The position numbers and the translations under genes are program-made. From an uncultured Bacilli bacterium (GTDB lineage: Bacteria; Bacillota_I; Bacilli_A; RF39; UBA660), in assembly GCA_947630205.1 (NCBI GenBank), contig CANRGW010000075.1, forward strand, positions 1 through 6,535: a stretch of 6,535 nucleotides of DNA, written 5' to 3'. This document shows positions 1-6,495 of the stretch, piece by piece. The notes under the pieces were generated by a model. The model was given only the letters and a program-made list of their open reading frames with translations, was not told where the DNA came from and searched no databases. Position 1 is the first letter of the stretch. Every line of letters begins with the position of its first letter.

Positions 1-88
1 TAAACGTAGTTGTTTCCGTACACGCCGCCTGCGTAGTTCCAGTGAGCCGCATAGTAAGAACCGTTAGACGAAGGGGAAAGCAACCATG
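1..88 (-). other. Candidate variable repeat (VR) of a diversity-generating retroelement, partial
   Basis: This stretch encodes residues 521-548 of the surface protein. By hand count, positions 1-100 hold about 49% G+C, against 37% and 33% in the next two 60-base blocks and less elsewhere. Of the last 22 codons, 11 end in C and are AAC, TAC, CAC or GGC. Tyr is four TAC to one TAT here, but about 5 TAC to 29 TAT in the rest of the gene. All four Asn codons here are AAC, while AAT dominates upstream. DGR variable repeats derive from templates rich in AAC codons whose adenines are randomised during reverse transcription, which leaves a fixed third-base C. They sit at the C-terminal end of lectin-fold genes, as this does. 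The template repeat, the mutagenic-homing initiation site and the reverse transcriptase are not visible, so the call is inference. Confidence 0.45.
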
Positions 89-1646
89 AACTCTTACTAC
101 TTGCATTTGTCATTGTGCTCATCATCCAGTTACTAGATTTTACTGCTGACTCATCATATCCTCCATGTCCATTTGAATTACTACTATATCCTAAAGGTTT
201 ACTAGTCCAATAACTACTGTCTGCTGCATAGCCATAATCACTTGGATACATTAAACTTACCTTTCCTGTCCATGTTGTTGCATTATCTTTCCATACTCGG
301 CACTCATTTCCTAATGTAAATCCTGTTGAACTATCTATCGTTCCTTTATTTCCACTACATGTTACTGCTCTTTCGTTTGTGTATGCTTCTTTTGTATTAT
401 CTGTCAAAGTATTACTACTTCCTCCGTATCTTTTATCGTATGATACTGTTCCTAGATATTGTTTTACGGATACTAGTTTATTTTTTACATCACCTGATAA
501 TTTTGTTAAGTATCCATCTGATGTTTCTGTATCATTCAACCAATATTTTAATCCTGCATCTGGCCAATTGTTTTTCTCACTACTTGTACTTGGCTCTAAT
601 CTATTCCAATATGCCCATACATCTGATGAGGAACTTCTTATTTTATATTTTTGTTGATTACTTGCTGTATATACATCCGGCATACTGTCTGCTGGCATTA
701 CATCATCTCTTACTATTTTGATATATTGTCCTGCTTCATCATCTTCAAATATTCCGATTATTCGCCATGTCTCTTCTGTTCCATTATTATCTGTTAATGT
801 TATATAGTTGTTTACATCGGCTCCTGTATATCTGTATTCTCTTATATTGTCTGCACAACTTTCTATATCTGTACATTTATCTCCACTTTTATTTATTGCT
901 ACTATTTCTTTGGTATTATTATAGGCTTTTCCTAATATAGTTGTTATCATATCTCCAGTTGTTGGTACTTCTGGTTCTAATGGTGGTACATCGGCTTCTT
1001 TTTCGATGAAATCTCCTTTGACATTTACTCTAATACTTCCATATACACTGTTATTCCATTGATCTGGTGTATAATTTGATTGAATTTCTCCTTCATCATC
1101 ATAGCCTACTTTTACGTCTTCACTTATCCACATATATAGTTTATAGGTTATTGTTGTTTCGGTTGTTGTATTTCTATTGATTTTATTTACCCATATTCTT
1201 TGATTTGTTAAAGTTTCATAACTTGCTCCATTTAATACTGTTGTTTCTTTTCCACTTCCTATTTGTTCAGTTAGTCGAAATTTCAACAAACCATCCCTTA
1301 TTCTTATTGTTCTTCCCTCTGGCTGAGTTCCATGGTCTAATAGTATTTCATAATAAATATCTTTTTCTGTATTAGTATTTTTCCCATCAATCGTAAATTC
1401 AAAATATTCTTTTGGGTCATATGTTTTAGATGGTAAAGCATTTTCTATACTTATTCCAGCATTTTTTCCTTTATAATGCATATAAATATCACCAGCAATA
1501 AGTTCGTTAGAGTCTCCTTCTCTTTGATATGAAAGTGCTGCATAAGTTACACCAACTGTTGCTATTAATACAGCCGTTATTACTGCAAATATCATAAATA
1601 CTTTTCTTCTTTTTTCACTTTCTTTTACTAACTTTATTTCTTCCAT
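1..1646 (-). CDS. Large surface-anchored protein with C-type-lectin-like C-terminal region; candidate DGR target; 3' end outside window
   Basis: Translating the minus strand by hand from ATG 1646 gives 548 uninterrupted codons, still open at position 1. The start has a good Shine-Dalgarno site (AAGGAGA, 1657-1651). Residues 1-15 are charged and basic, and 16-38 form one hydrophobic segment ending in GVTYAALS, like the signal/anchor of TasA/camelysin-type SipW substrates. Residues ~40-215 look beta-rich and may be a sandwich domain. A Pro/Glu-rich linker follows (219-232). From ~233 the protein resembles lectin-like domains of gut Firmicutes surface proteins: TWRIIGIF (293-300), IKIVRDD (309-315), aromatic WAYWN (344-348), MYPSDYGYAA (466-475) and WLLSPSSNG (521-529). 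In relatives I recall, a GVRPVxYL-type strand follows soon after; here it would lie past the edge. Cys258/264 and Cys430/449 could form disulfides. Probable role: extracellular binding; ligand unknown. The last ~28 codons have unlike base and codon use. Gene identity is sure; the fold is inferred from motifs. Confidence 0.85.
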   Translation of the reverse strand, partial: MEEIKLVKESEKRRKVFMIFAVITAVLIATVGVTYAALSYQREGDSNELIAGDIYMHYKGKNAGISIENALPSKTYDPKEYFEFTIDGKNTNTEKDIYYEILLDHGTQPEGRTIRIRDGLLKFRLTEQIGSGKETTVLNGASYETLTNQRIWVNKINRNTTTETTITYKLYMWISEDVKVGYDDEGEIQSNYTPDQWNNSVYGSIRVNVKGDFIEKEADVPPLEPEVPTTGDMITTILGKAYNNTKEIVAINKSGDKCTDIESCADNIREYRYTGADVNNYITLTDNNGTEETWRIIGIFEDDEAGQYIKIVRDDVMPADSMPDVYTASNQQKYKIRSSSSDVWAYWNRLEPSTSSEKNNWPDAGLKYWLNDTETSDGYLTKLSGDVKNKLVSVKQYLGTVSYDKRYGGSSNTLTDNTKEAYTNERAVTCSGNKGTIDSSTGFTLGNECRVWKDNATTWTGKVSLMYPSDYGYAADSSYWTSKPLGYSSNSNGHGGYDESAVKSSNWMMSTMTNASSKSSWLLSPSSNGSYYAAHWNYAGGVYGNNYV

Positions 1647-1821
1647 AAATTCTCCTTCTAATTTTACTTTTTAAATTCTTATAATTGTAAAATTTATTTC
1701 AAATTTCCTCCTCTCTTACTTGACATTTTCAAAATGATGACTTGACACTTTTGTTAGAGATTTTTTTCGTGTTTTCTTTATAATTTTTTATCATTACTTA
1801 GTAACACACTCCTTACTCTAT
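1647..1821 (-). other. Long 5' leader of the surface-protein gene
   Basis: If the promoter at 1855-1828 is used, the transcript starts near 1821 and has about 175 nt before ATG 1646. The leader holds two direct copies of TGTCAAGT 22 bp apart (minus-strand starts 1747 and 1725). It also holds a strong AGGAGG (1712-1707) followed only by TTG-AAA-TAA, so no real gene uses it. A 21-codon lysine-rich frame runs from ATG 1794 to TGA 1729, but its nearest AAGGAG is 14 nt away. I recognise no riboswitch. The length and contents suggest post-transcriptional or operator control, without showing it. Confidence 0.4.
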
Positions 1822-2014
1822 ATTTTCATGATAGCATAATTTTTCCTTTTTTCAAGTCAATTCCCGGTATACTGATATTTATTCGACATTTTTTTTGCAT
1901 TTGACATTTTGAAACTTTATTTCTTCCAAAAAATGCTTTGCAAACTCATTAATTTTATATTGCTTTTATAGATCTATTTGACAAATAATATATTTTTATC
2001 TAATAAAATTGACA
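1719..2014. repeat. Cluster of short TTGACATTTT / AAAATGTCAA motifs in noncoding DNA
   Basis: TTGACA on the plus strand (TGTCAA on the minus) occurs at 1720, 1742, 1901, 1978 and 2009, with a near copy TCGACA at 1883. Another lies outside the cluster at 2572. The 11-mer CTTGACATTTT is identical at 1719 and 2571, upstream of the surface gene and of the 156-aa gene respectively. Within the cluster, 1720 and 1742 are 22 bp apart, and 1883 and 1901 are 18 bp apart. Few of the plus-strand copies have a -10 box at the right distance and no plus-strand gene follows. Operator half-sites read on the minus strand are the likelier explanation. Confidence 0.4.
1828..1855 (-). promoter_or_regulatory. Sigma-A-type promoter of the surface-protein gene
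   Basis: Minus strand: TTGAAA (1855-1850), 16-bp spacer, TATCAT (1833-1828), with an extended -10 TG element (TGCTATCAT). A second -35-like TTGACT overlaps just upstream (1860-1855). It is the best promoter match between the 156-aa gene and the surface-protein gene, and it points the right way. Confidence 0.55.
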
Positions 2015-2027
2015 TATTTTCTTTCAT

Positions 2028-2066
2028 AAAAAAAGTTTTACAAAATTATTTATTTTTTGTAAAACT
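2028..2066 (-). terminator. Intrinsic terminator of the 156-aa gene, overlapping its stop codon
   Basis: A perfect 12-bp inverted repeat (AGTTTTACAAAA at 2034-2045 against 2055-2066) encloses a 9-nt loop. On the minus strand a run of seven T follows (2034-2028). The upstream arm encodes the last residues (SFTK) of the 156-aa protein, and its stop codon lies in the loop. The stem is AT-rich, so its strength is uncertain. Confidence 0.7.
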
Positions 2067-2516
2067 ATCTTCTTCAATCTTAGCAATTATATTTTCATAG
2101 TCAACATTAAAAAGATAATTCAATAATTCTTGACTATGAGGTTTAGAATTAATAATCGCTCTATATTCTTCAATTAAATCGAAAACTATATCAAATGCCA
2201 TATTAGACATTCTTAAATATAAATTTAATAATAAAGTTACTAAAGGTAAAAATATTTCAGACTGATATCGATTAGCAAAACTTTCATCAAAAAAGTCTCT
2301 TAATTGATTAGGTATTTCTAAACTACATATCTTATCATTACCTATTACAAATTTTTGCGTTAAATCATAAGCATTAAGTGGATTATTAAGCCAATATCCT
2401 ATAAATGTTGCTAAAATATTATCTCCTTCTAAACCTTCAACCTTAATTTCTCTTCTTAAAGTACTACATAATTCTTTCGTTGCTTCTATCTTTGAATTTA
2501 TATCTAATGCTCCCAT
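2046..2516 (-). CDS. Hypothetical 156-aa, mostly helical protein
   Basis: I do not recognise this protein. An upstream ATG (2528) is in frame, but GGAGGG (2526-2521) falls inside its codons 2-3 and sits 4-5 nt before a second ATG at 2516. I therefore start at 2516. The protein looks almost all helical, with an amphipathic N-terminus (SKIEATKELCSTLRREIK). Residues 87-112 are hydrophobic (FLPLVTLLLNLYL within) but contain Arg102, Asn and Ser, which suits a buried helix better than a clear membrane span. The C-terminus is charged. There is no signal peptide and no catalytic motif I can name; the two cysteines (17 and 64) are not in a metal-binding pattern. It stands alone between terminators, downstream of smc and upstream of the surface-protein promoter. 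Reading frame, ribosome site and terminator make the gene convincing. A small adaptor, regulator or phage-derived protein is possible, but nothing favours one. Confidence 0.75.
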   Translation of the reverse strand: MGALDINSKIEATKELCSTLRREIKVEGLEGDNILATFIGYWLNNPLNAYDLTQKFVIGNDKICSLEIPNQLRDFFDESFANRYQSEIFLPLVTLLLNLYLRMSNMAFDIVFDLIEEYRAIINSKPHSQELLNYLFNVDYENIIAKIEEDSFTKNK

Positions 2517-2570
2517 ATTACCCTCCATAAAATGTTATACTATCACATATAGAAATAATATTACAATTAT

Positions 2571-2600
2571 CTTGACATTTTTTTACTAAATAAATTATAT
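2571..2600 (+). promoter_or_regulatory. Possible plus-strand promoter or operator between smc and the 156-aa gene
   Basis: TTGACA (2572-2577), a 17-bp spacer and TTATAT (2595-2600) make a fair plus-strand promoter that would read into the 3' end of smc as antisense. The same bases contain the CTTGACATTTT motif shared with the surface-gene leader, so a repressor site for the minus-strand 156-aa gene is an equal alternative. I see no strong minus-strand promoter for that gene; TATAAC (2539-2534) is too close to its ribosome site. Confidence 0.25.
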
Positions 2601-2608
2601 AAAATATT

Positions 2609-2632
2609 AAAAAAGAACCCCCAAGGTTCTTT
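2609..2632 (-). terminator. Intrinsic terminator of smc
   Basis: On the minus strand, AAAGAACC (2632-2625), loop TTGGG and GGTTCTTT (2619-2612) form a perfect 8-bp stem. It merges into a run of six T (2614-2609), followed by more A/T. The stem begins within the smc stop codon (TAA, 2633-2631). It should end transcription before the 156-aa gene. Confidence 0.85.
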
Positions 2633-5558
2633 AATTATCTTCTAATTTAACACTTACAAGTTTAGAAACACCTGACTCTTGCATCGTTATTCCATATAAA
2701 GTTTTAGCATATTCCATTGTTCTTTTCTTATGCGTGATTAGTAAAAACTGGGTTTTATTTTGATAATGTTCTAAGTAAGTTCCAAAATTATCAACATTTG
2801 CTTCATCAAGAGCAGCCTCAACTTCATCAAAGACACAAAAAGGTACACTTCTAATATTTAAAATAGCAAACAATAAACTAATAGCCGTTAAAGTTTTTTC
2901 TCCTCCTGATAAAAGGGTAATTGTTTTTAACTTCTTACCAGGTGGTGAAGCCGTTATTTCAACACCTGTTTCTAAAATATTATCTGGTTTAGTTAAAGAT
3001 AAAGTTGCATCTCCTCCATGAAACATTTCTTTAAATACTTTCTTAAATTCAATTTCCAATTCTTGAAAAGTCTTTAAAAAATCACTTTCCATAACTTCAT
3101 CCATTTCATCAATTATTGAATATAAAATGTCTTTAGCATGTAATAAATCATCTCTTTCACTACTTAAATAATTAAATCTTTCATTTACTTCTTTAAATTC
3201 AGCAATTGACTCTAAGTTAACCATCCCTATTTCTTTTAAAATCTTTTTATATTTACTAACTTCTTCTCTAGCACTCTCAATATCTAATTCTAAATAATAT
3301 TCGGCTTTGGCTTTTTCATAAGTTAAACTATATTCACTATTTAAAATATTCAAATTATTATCTAATTTTACATCTAAGTTATTTAACAAAATATTTAAAT
3401 TATTTAACTCTTTTTCTTCCTTTTGTCTATTTAAAAGATTAACTTTATTTATTCCTTCTTTTTCTAAAATATTAGCCTGTAAAGTTTCTTTTTCTTTAAG
3501 TAAATTTTTAATATCTTGTTCGGCTTCTTCACATAAAAGCGATTTATCATAATATTTTTTATTAAGTTCTTCTAAATCATTTTCAAAAGTAGTTCCATCT
3601 AAAGTATTTAATTCAGCAATATTACTATCTAATTCTTTTTTAGTAGTATCAAGTTTCGTTTTTAAAACATTAATATCATCCAAAACACTAATTAAATTAG
3701 CCCGATTATCATAAATACTTTTATCTAAATCATTAATTTCTTCTTCAATTTTATTTATTTCTACTTCTAAATTATCAACAATATTTTTATTTAAATTAGC
3801 CTTAATTTCTAATTCATTTAATTCATTTTTAAGATTAGTAATATTTTTTATACTACCTAAAGAACCTCCTGTTATACTACCTCCAACATGAATAATATCT
3901 CCATCAAGGGTTACAATTCGATATCTACTCCTTATTAATTTACTAATTTGATTACCAACATTTAAATCTTTAACTAAAATAATATTTCCCCATTGATTTA
4001 AAACAATATTTTTATAAAGTGGCTCATATTCTAAAAAATCAGCCATAATTCCTAAATAACCCTCAAAATTATCAAGTAATATCTTCGTCTCTGTATCTAT
4101 TTCTCTTGCTTTTATAACATCAAGTGGTAAAAAGGTTGCTCTTCCTAAATTATTAACTTTTAAGTAATCAATAACATTTCTTGCAATTTCACTATTATCA
4201 ACAATTAAAAAGTTTTTAATTGAATTCATTGTTACATCTAAGGCTTTTTGATAAGTATCCGTTGTACTAACAATATTAAGTAAAGCATCATGAATACCAG
4301 TTAATCTTGGATTATCAAGTATCTTCCGAACATTACTATTTAAATAAACGTTTTCCGAAATATTATTCTTTAAAATATCAATTTGATTATTTAAAGTATA
4401 CATTTCTCTCGTTTTATAATTATACTCTTTTAAAGAATTTTCTTTTTTTAATTTTAAAGATGTAGTTTTATCCAACAACTCATTTAAAGTATTTTCTAAA
4501 CTTTTTTTCTTTAATCCTTTATTTTCAATATCTTTTTCAAAAATTTTAATATTATTTTCAAGTCCTAATTTAGTTTCTTTTAAATAAGTAATATTCTCAT
4601 GAATTTTTATATCTTTAGAGTCATATTTACTTCTTTCTTTTAAAATTAATCTTGAAGAATTTAACTCTTCTTTTTCTTTCGTTAATTTTACTAAATTATC
4701 ATTCATTTCTTGCAGTTTTTGTTCAAGATTTAATTCTTTAACTTTCATCTCTTCAATTAAAGGATTATTTAACTCTTTATTTAAGCGAATTAAATTATCA
4801 TTTTTTATTTTTATTTTTTCTTTTGTATCTTGATATTCTAAATTAGCCTCACTTATTTCCGATACTAATAAGGCTACTTCAATATGCTCTAATTTCTTTT
4901 TGGTATCTAAATATTCTCTTGCTTTTTCACTTTGTCTTTTTAAAGGTTCTACTCTTCCTTCAACTTCTCCTATAATGTCATTAACTCTATCAAGATTTAA
5001 ATTGGTTTTATCAAGTTTTTTAAAGGCTTCTTCTCTTCTTTTTTTATATTTTAAAATACCGGCTGCTTCTTCAATTACTAATCTTCTTTCATAAGGAGAA
5101 TTAGATAAAATTTTATCAATTTGACCTTGTCCTATTATATTAAAAGAGTCTCTTCCTACTGTACTATCTAAAAATAAATCTAAAATATCTTTTAAACGAC
5201 ATTTATCTCCATTTAAAAAATATTCATTATCACCTGTTTTATATAAACGTCTTTTAACTGATACACTTGTATAAGGAATTTTTAAGTAATTATCAGAATT
5301 ATCAAAAGTTAAAGAAACACTTGCAACATGCATAGGATTTCTTGTTTTAGAACCTCCAAAGATAACATCAGACATTAAATTATCTCCTCTTAGAGATTTA
5401 ACAGATTGTTCTCCAAGTACAAACCTAATAGCATCAACAATATTACTTTTCCCACTTCCATTAGGTCCAACAATACAAGTTATTTTATTATCTAAATTAA
5501 TATTTATTTTTTCAGCAAAAGATTTAAAACCACTTACTTCTATTTCTTTTAAATACAT
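2631..5558 (-). CDS. smc: Chromosome segregation / condensin ATPase SMC
   Basis: SMC dimerises and, with ScpA and ScpB, extrudes DNA loops that compact and separate sister chromosomes on the nucleoid. All parts are present (975-aa numbering): N-terminal MYLKEIEVSGFKSF, Walker A GPNGSGKS (31-38), Q-loop GQGQI (143-147), the conserved IEEAAGILKYKKRREEA stretch, coiled coil ~172-410, hinge ~417-572 with glycine-rich GGSITGGSLG, returning coil ~573-815, signature LSGGEK (883-888), Walker B FCVFDE (907-912), D-loop ALDEANV and H-loop ITH (941-943). An in-frame GTG at 5567 could add three residues, but it lies inside the AGGTG ribosome site (5569-5565). ATG 5558, 6 nt downstream, gives the canonical N-terminus. 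At 975 aa it is shorter than Bacillus SMC (1186 aa) and near the Mollicutes length (~980); the loss is in the coils. scpA, scpB, rnc and ftsY are not in the window. The gene is intact and monocistronic by its promoter and terminator. Confidence 0.98.
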   Translation of the reverse strand: MYLKEIEVSGFKSFAEKININLDNKITCIVGPNGSGKSNIVDAIRFVLGEQSVKSLRGDNLMSDVIFGGSKTRNPMHVASVSLTFDNSDNYLKIPYTSVSVKRRLYKTGDNEYFLNGDKCRLKDILDLFLDSTVGRDSFNIIGQGQIDKILSNSPYERRLVIEEAAGILKYKKRREEAFKKLDKTNLNLDRVNDIIGEVEGRVEPLKRQSEKAREYLDTKKKLEHIEVALLVSEISEANLEYQDTKEKIKIKNDNLIRLNKELNNPLIEEMKVKELNLEQKLQEMNDNLVKLTKEKEELNSSRLILKERSKYDSKDIKIHENITYLKETKLGLENNIKIFEKDIENKGLKKKSLENTLNELLDKTTSLKLKKENSLKEYNYKTREMYTLNNQIDILKNNISENVYLNSNVRKILDNPRLTGIHDALLNIVSTTDTYQKALDVTMNSIKNFLIVDNSEIARNVIDYLKVNNLGRATFLPLDVIKAREIDTETKILLDNFEGYLGIMADFLEYEPLYKNIVLNQWGNIILVKDLNVGNQISKLIRSRYRIVTLDGDIIHVGGSITGGSLGSIKNITNLKNELNELEIKANLNKNIVDNLEVEINKIEEEINDLDKSIYDNRANLISVLDDINVLKTKLDTTKKELDSNIAELNTLDGTTFENDLEELNKKYYDKSLLCEEAEQDIKNLLKEKETLQANILEKEGINKVNLLNRQKEEKELNNLNILLNNLDVKLDNNLNILNSEYSLTYEKAKAEYYLELDIESAREEVSKYKKILKEIGMVNLESIAEFKEVNERFNYLSSERDDLLHAKDILYSIIDEMDEVMESDFLKTFQELEIEFKKVFKEMFHGGDATLSLTKPDNILETGVEITASPPGKKLKTITLLSGGEKTLTAISLLFAILNIRSVPFCVFDEVEAALDEANVDNFGTYLEHYQNKTQFLLITHKKRTMEYAKTLYGITMQESGVSKLVSVKLEDN

Positions 5559-5584
5559 ATTTAACACCTACTAGTTTCTTTATA

Positions 5585-5613
5585 ATTATAACAGAATATT
5601 TTTCTTTTTTAAA
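5585..5613 (-). promoter_or_regulatory. Promoter of smc (extended -10)
   Basis: Minus strand: TTTAAA (5613-5608), 17-bp spacer, perfect TATAAT (5590-5585) preceded by TG (TGTTATAAT). Transcription would start near 5578, giving a leader of about 20 nt that carries AGGTG. The rest of the 149-bp gap to the upstream gene is A/T-rich, and I see no convincing terminator in it, so read-through from upstream is also possible. Confidence 0.7.
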
Positions 5614-5707
5614 GTAGGAGTTAAAAGAAAAAGAATAATTTCTAAAAAACTTTTTAACTAAAATTTTTTCTTTTAATTTTTTTATAACTTTAAATTATCA
5701 AGGAACT

Positions 5708-6436
5708 TTAATCTAAAAAGGTCTTTTTTAATATTTCTGGATAATCTCCCATTATAAATAATTTATCATATACTAAATCGGCTAACTTAGTTTTCTTAGC
5801 CCCTCTTAAATAATCATAAACTGATGACATTTCATAAGCCGTTCCTATAAATAAAAATATTTCTTTTCCTAAATCTAGTTCTTGTTTTATTAAAGTTAAA
5901 TTAATCATTTCATAAGAAAAAACAAAATAATTAACATCAATATAATTTAAATCCGTTGTTGTAATTGCAAAACCTAAATGTAAATTTTTATTTTTTTCTT
6001 TAAGTATATTTATTAAACTTCTACTTGTACTATGAATATATAAATTTAAATTGTTTTTATCTTGAAAAATTTTTATAAGATTATTAGCATATCTATCTAC
6101 TTTTTCATATAAGGCTTTTGTTTCTTCTTCCGTTACACATTTATATTCAATGGGAATTAAATTTAACATAACTTTCATTTTATAATTATTTTTATTTAAA
6201 TAAAAAAGTATATCTTCTAAAATTACCATTTCTAAGTTTTTTAATTGATTATAAGTATTATGATTAATTGCTTTTAATAATTCTTCATTGCCACTTGATA
6301 AATTAAAAACCACGATTTTTTCATCTTTAGTTACACCTACATTTAAAGAAATACCATTAATGTAATCTAATGTAACTACTTTATTAAAAAAATCTTGAAT
6401 ATTATATTTTATACTTTTTTGAATAATTAAATTCAT
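5708..6436 (-). CDS. GDPD-fold-like protein lacking catalytic residues (probable pseudoenzyme)
   Basis: The 242-aa sequence follows the order of blocks in glycerophosphodiester phosphodiesterases (TIM barrel), but in degenerate form. GISLNVGVTKDEKIVVFNLS (28-47) aligns with the family's 'ElDVqlTkDgvpVvfHD' block, LEMVILEDILFYL (68-80) with 'iPtLeevL', VMLNLIPIE (89-97) with the 'iElK' strand, LYIHSTS (132-138) with the 'v.i.SF' strand, and DKLFIMGDYPEIL (224-236) with the closing 'DgiiTDyPe' block. The metal-binding and catalytic residues are gone: no His-Arg pair at the N-terminus, Glu-x-Asp replaced by Ser-Leu-Asn, and His-Asp by Asn-Leu. Hydrolysis of glycerophosphodiesters is therefore unlikely; a binding or structural role is inferred. 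There is no signal peptide, so it is probably cytoplasmic. I prefer ATG 6436 over in-frame TTG 6439, which would leave only 1 nt after GGTGA (6445-6441). Even so, the spacing is short (4 nt). The gene lies directly upstream of smc. The fold call is from motif order only. Confidence 0.7.
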   Translation of the reverse strand: MNLIIQKSIKYNIQDFFNKVVTLDYINGISLNVGVTKDEKIVVFNLSSGNEELLKAINHNTYNQLKNLEMVILEDILFYLNKNNYKMKVMLNLIPIEYKCVTEEETKALYEKVDRYANNLIKIFQDKNNLNLYIHSTSRSLINILKEKNKNLHLGFAITTTDLNYIDVNYFVFSYEMINLTLIKQELDLGKEIFLFIGTAYEMSSVYDYLRGAKKTKLADLVYDKLFIMGDYPEILKKTFLD

Positions 6437-6465
6437 CAAATCACCATTTAATTTTATGCAAAATG

Positions 6466-6495
6466 AAAAAAATTAGCATTTAAAACACTAATTTT
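6466..6495 (-). terminator. Intrinsic terminator of the right-edge gene
   Basis: Minus strand: AAAATTAG (6495-6488), an 11-nt loop and CTAATTTT (6476-6469) form an 8-bp stem, with a run of seven T (6472-6466). The stem includes the TAG stop of the gene upstream. It separates that gene from the GDPD-like gene, whose own promoter I cannot place with confidence in the remaining ~30 bp. Confidence 0.6.

Noticed and set aside
326..721. Plus-strand open frames of 131 and 92 codons (326-721 and 379-657)
   Set aside because: They are antisense to the surface-protein gene. Their composition is extreme (Leu/Tyr/Phe runs), they have no ribosome site, and the minus-strand frame has clear domain motifs.
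1860..1890. LexA-like operator near GTATACCGGG
   Set aside because: It does not match the Gram-positive CGAAC-N4-GTTCG SOS box.
1720..2014. TTGACA boxes as plus-strand promoters
   Set aside because: I checked 16-18 bp downstream of each. None has a good -10 box (the best, TAATAA at 2001, is weak), and no plus-strand gene follows.
4900..5094. Plus-strand 64-codon frame inside smc
   Set aside because: It is antisense to the conserved SMC stretch after the Q-loop, and its Ser/Leu/Phe-rich sequence is the usual reverse-complement shadow of coiled-coil codons.
5556..5567. GTG 5567 as the smc start
   Set aside because: It overlaps the AGGTG ribosome site, and the ATG nine bases downstream gives the family's standard N-terminus.
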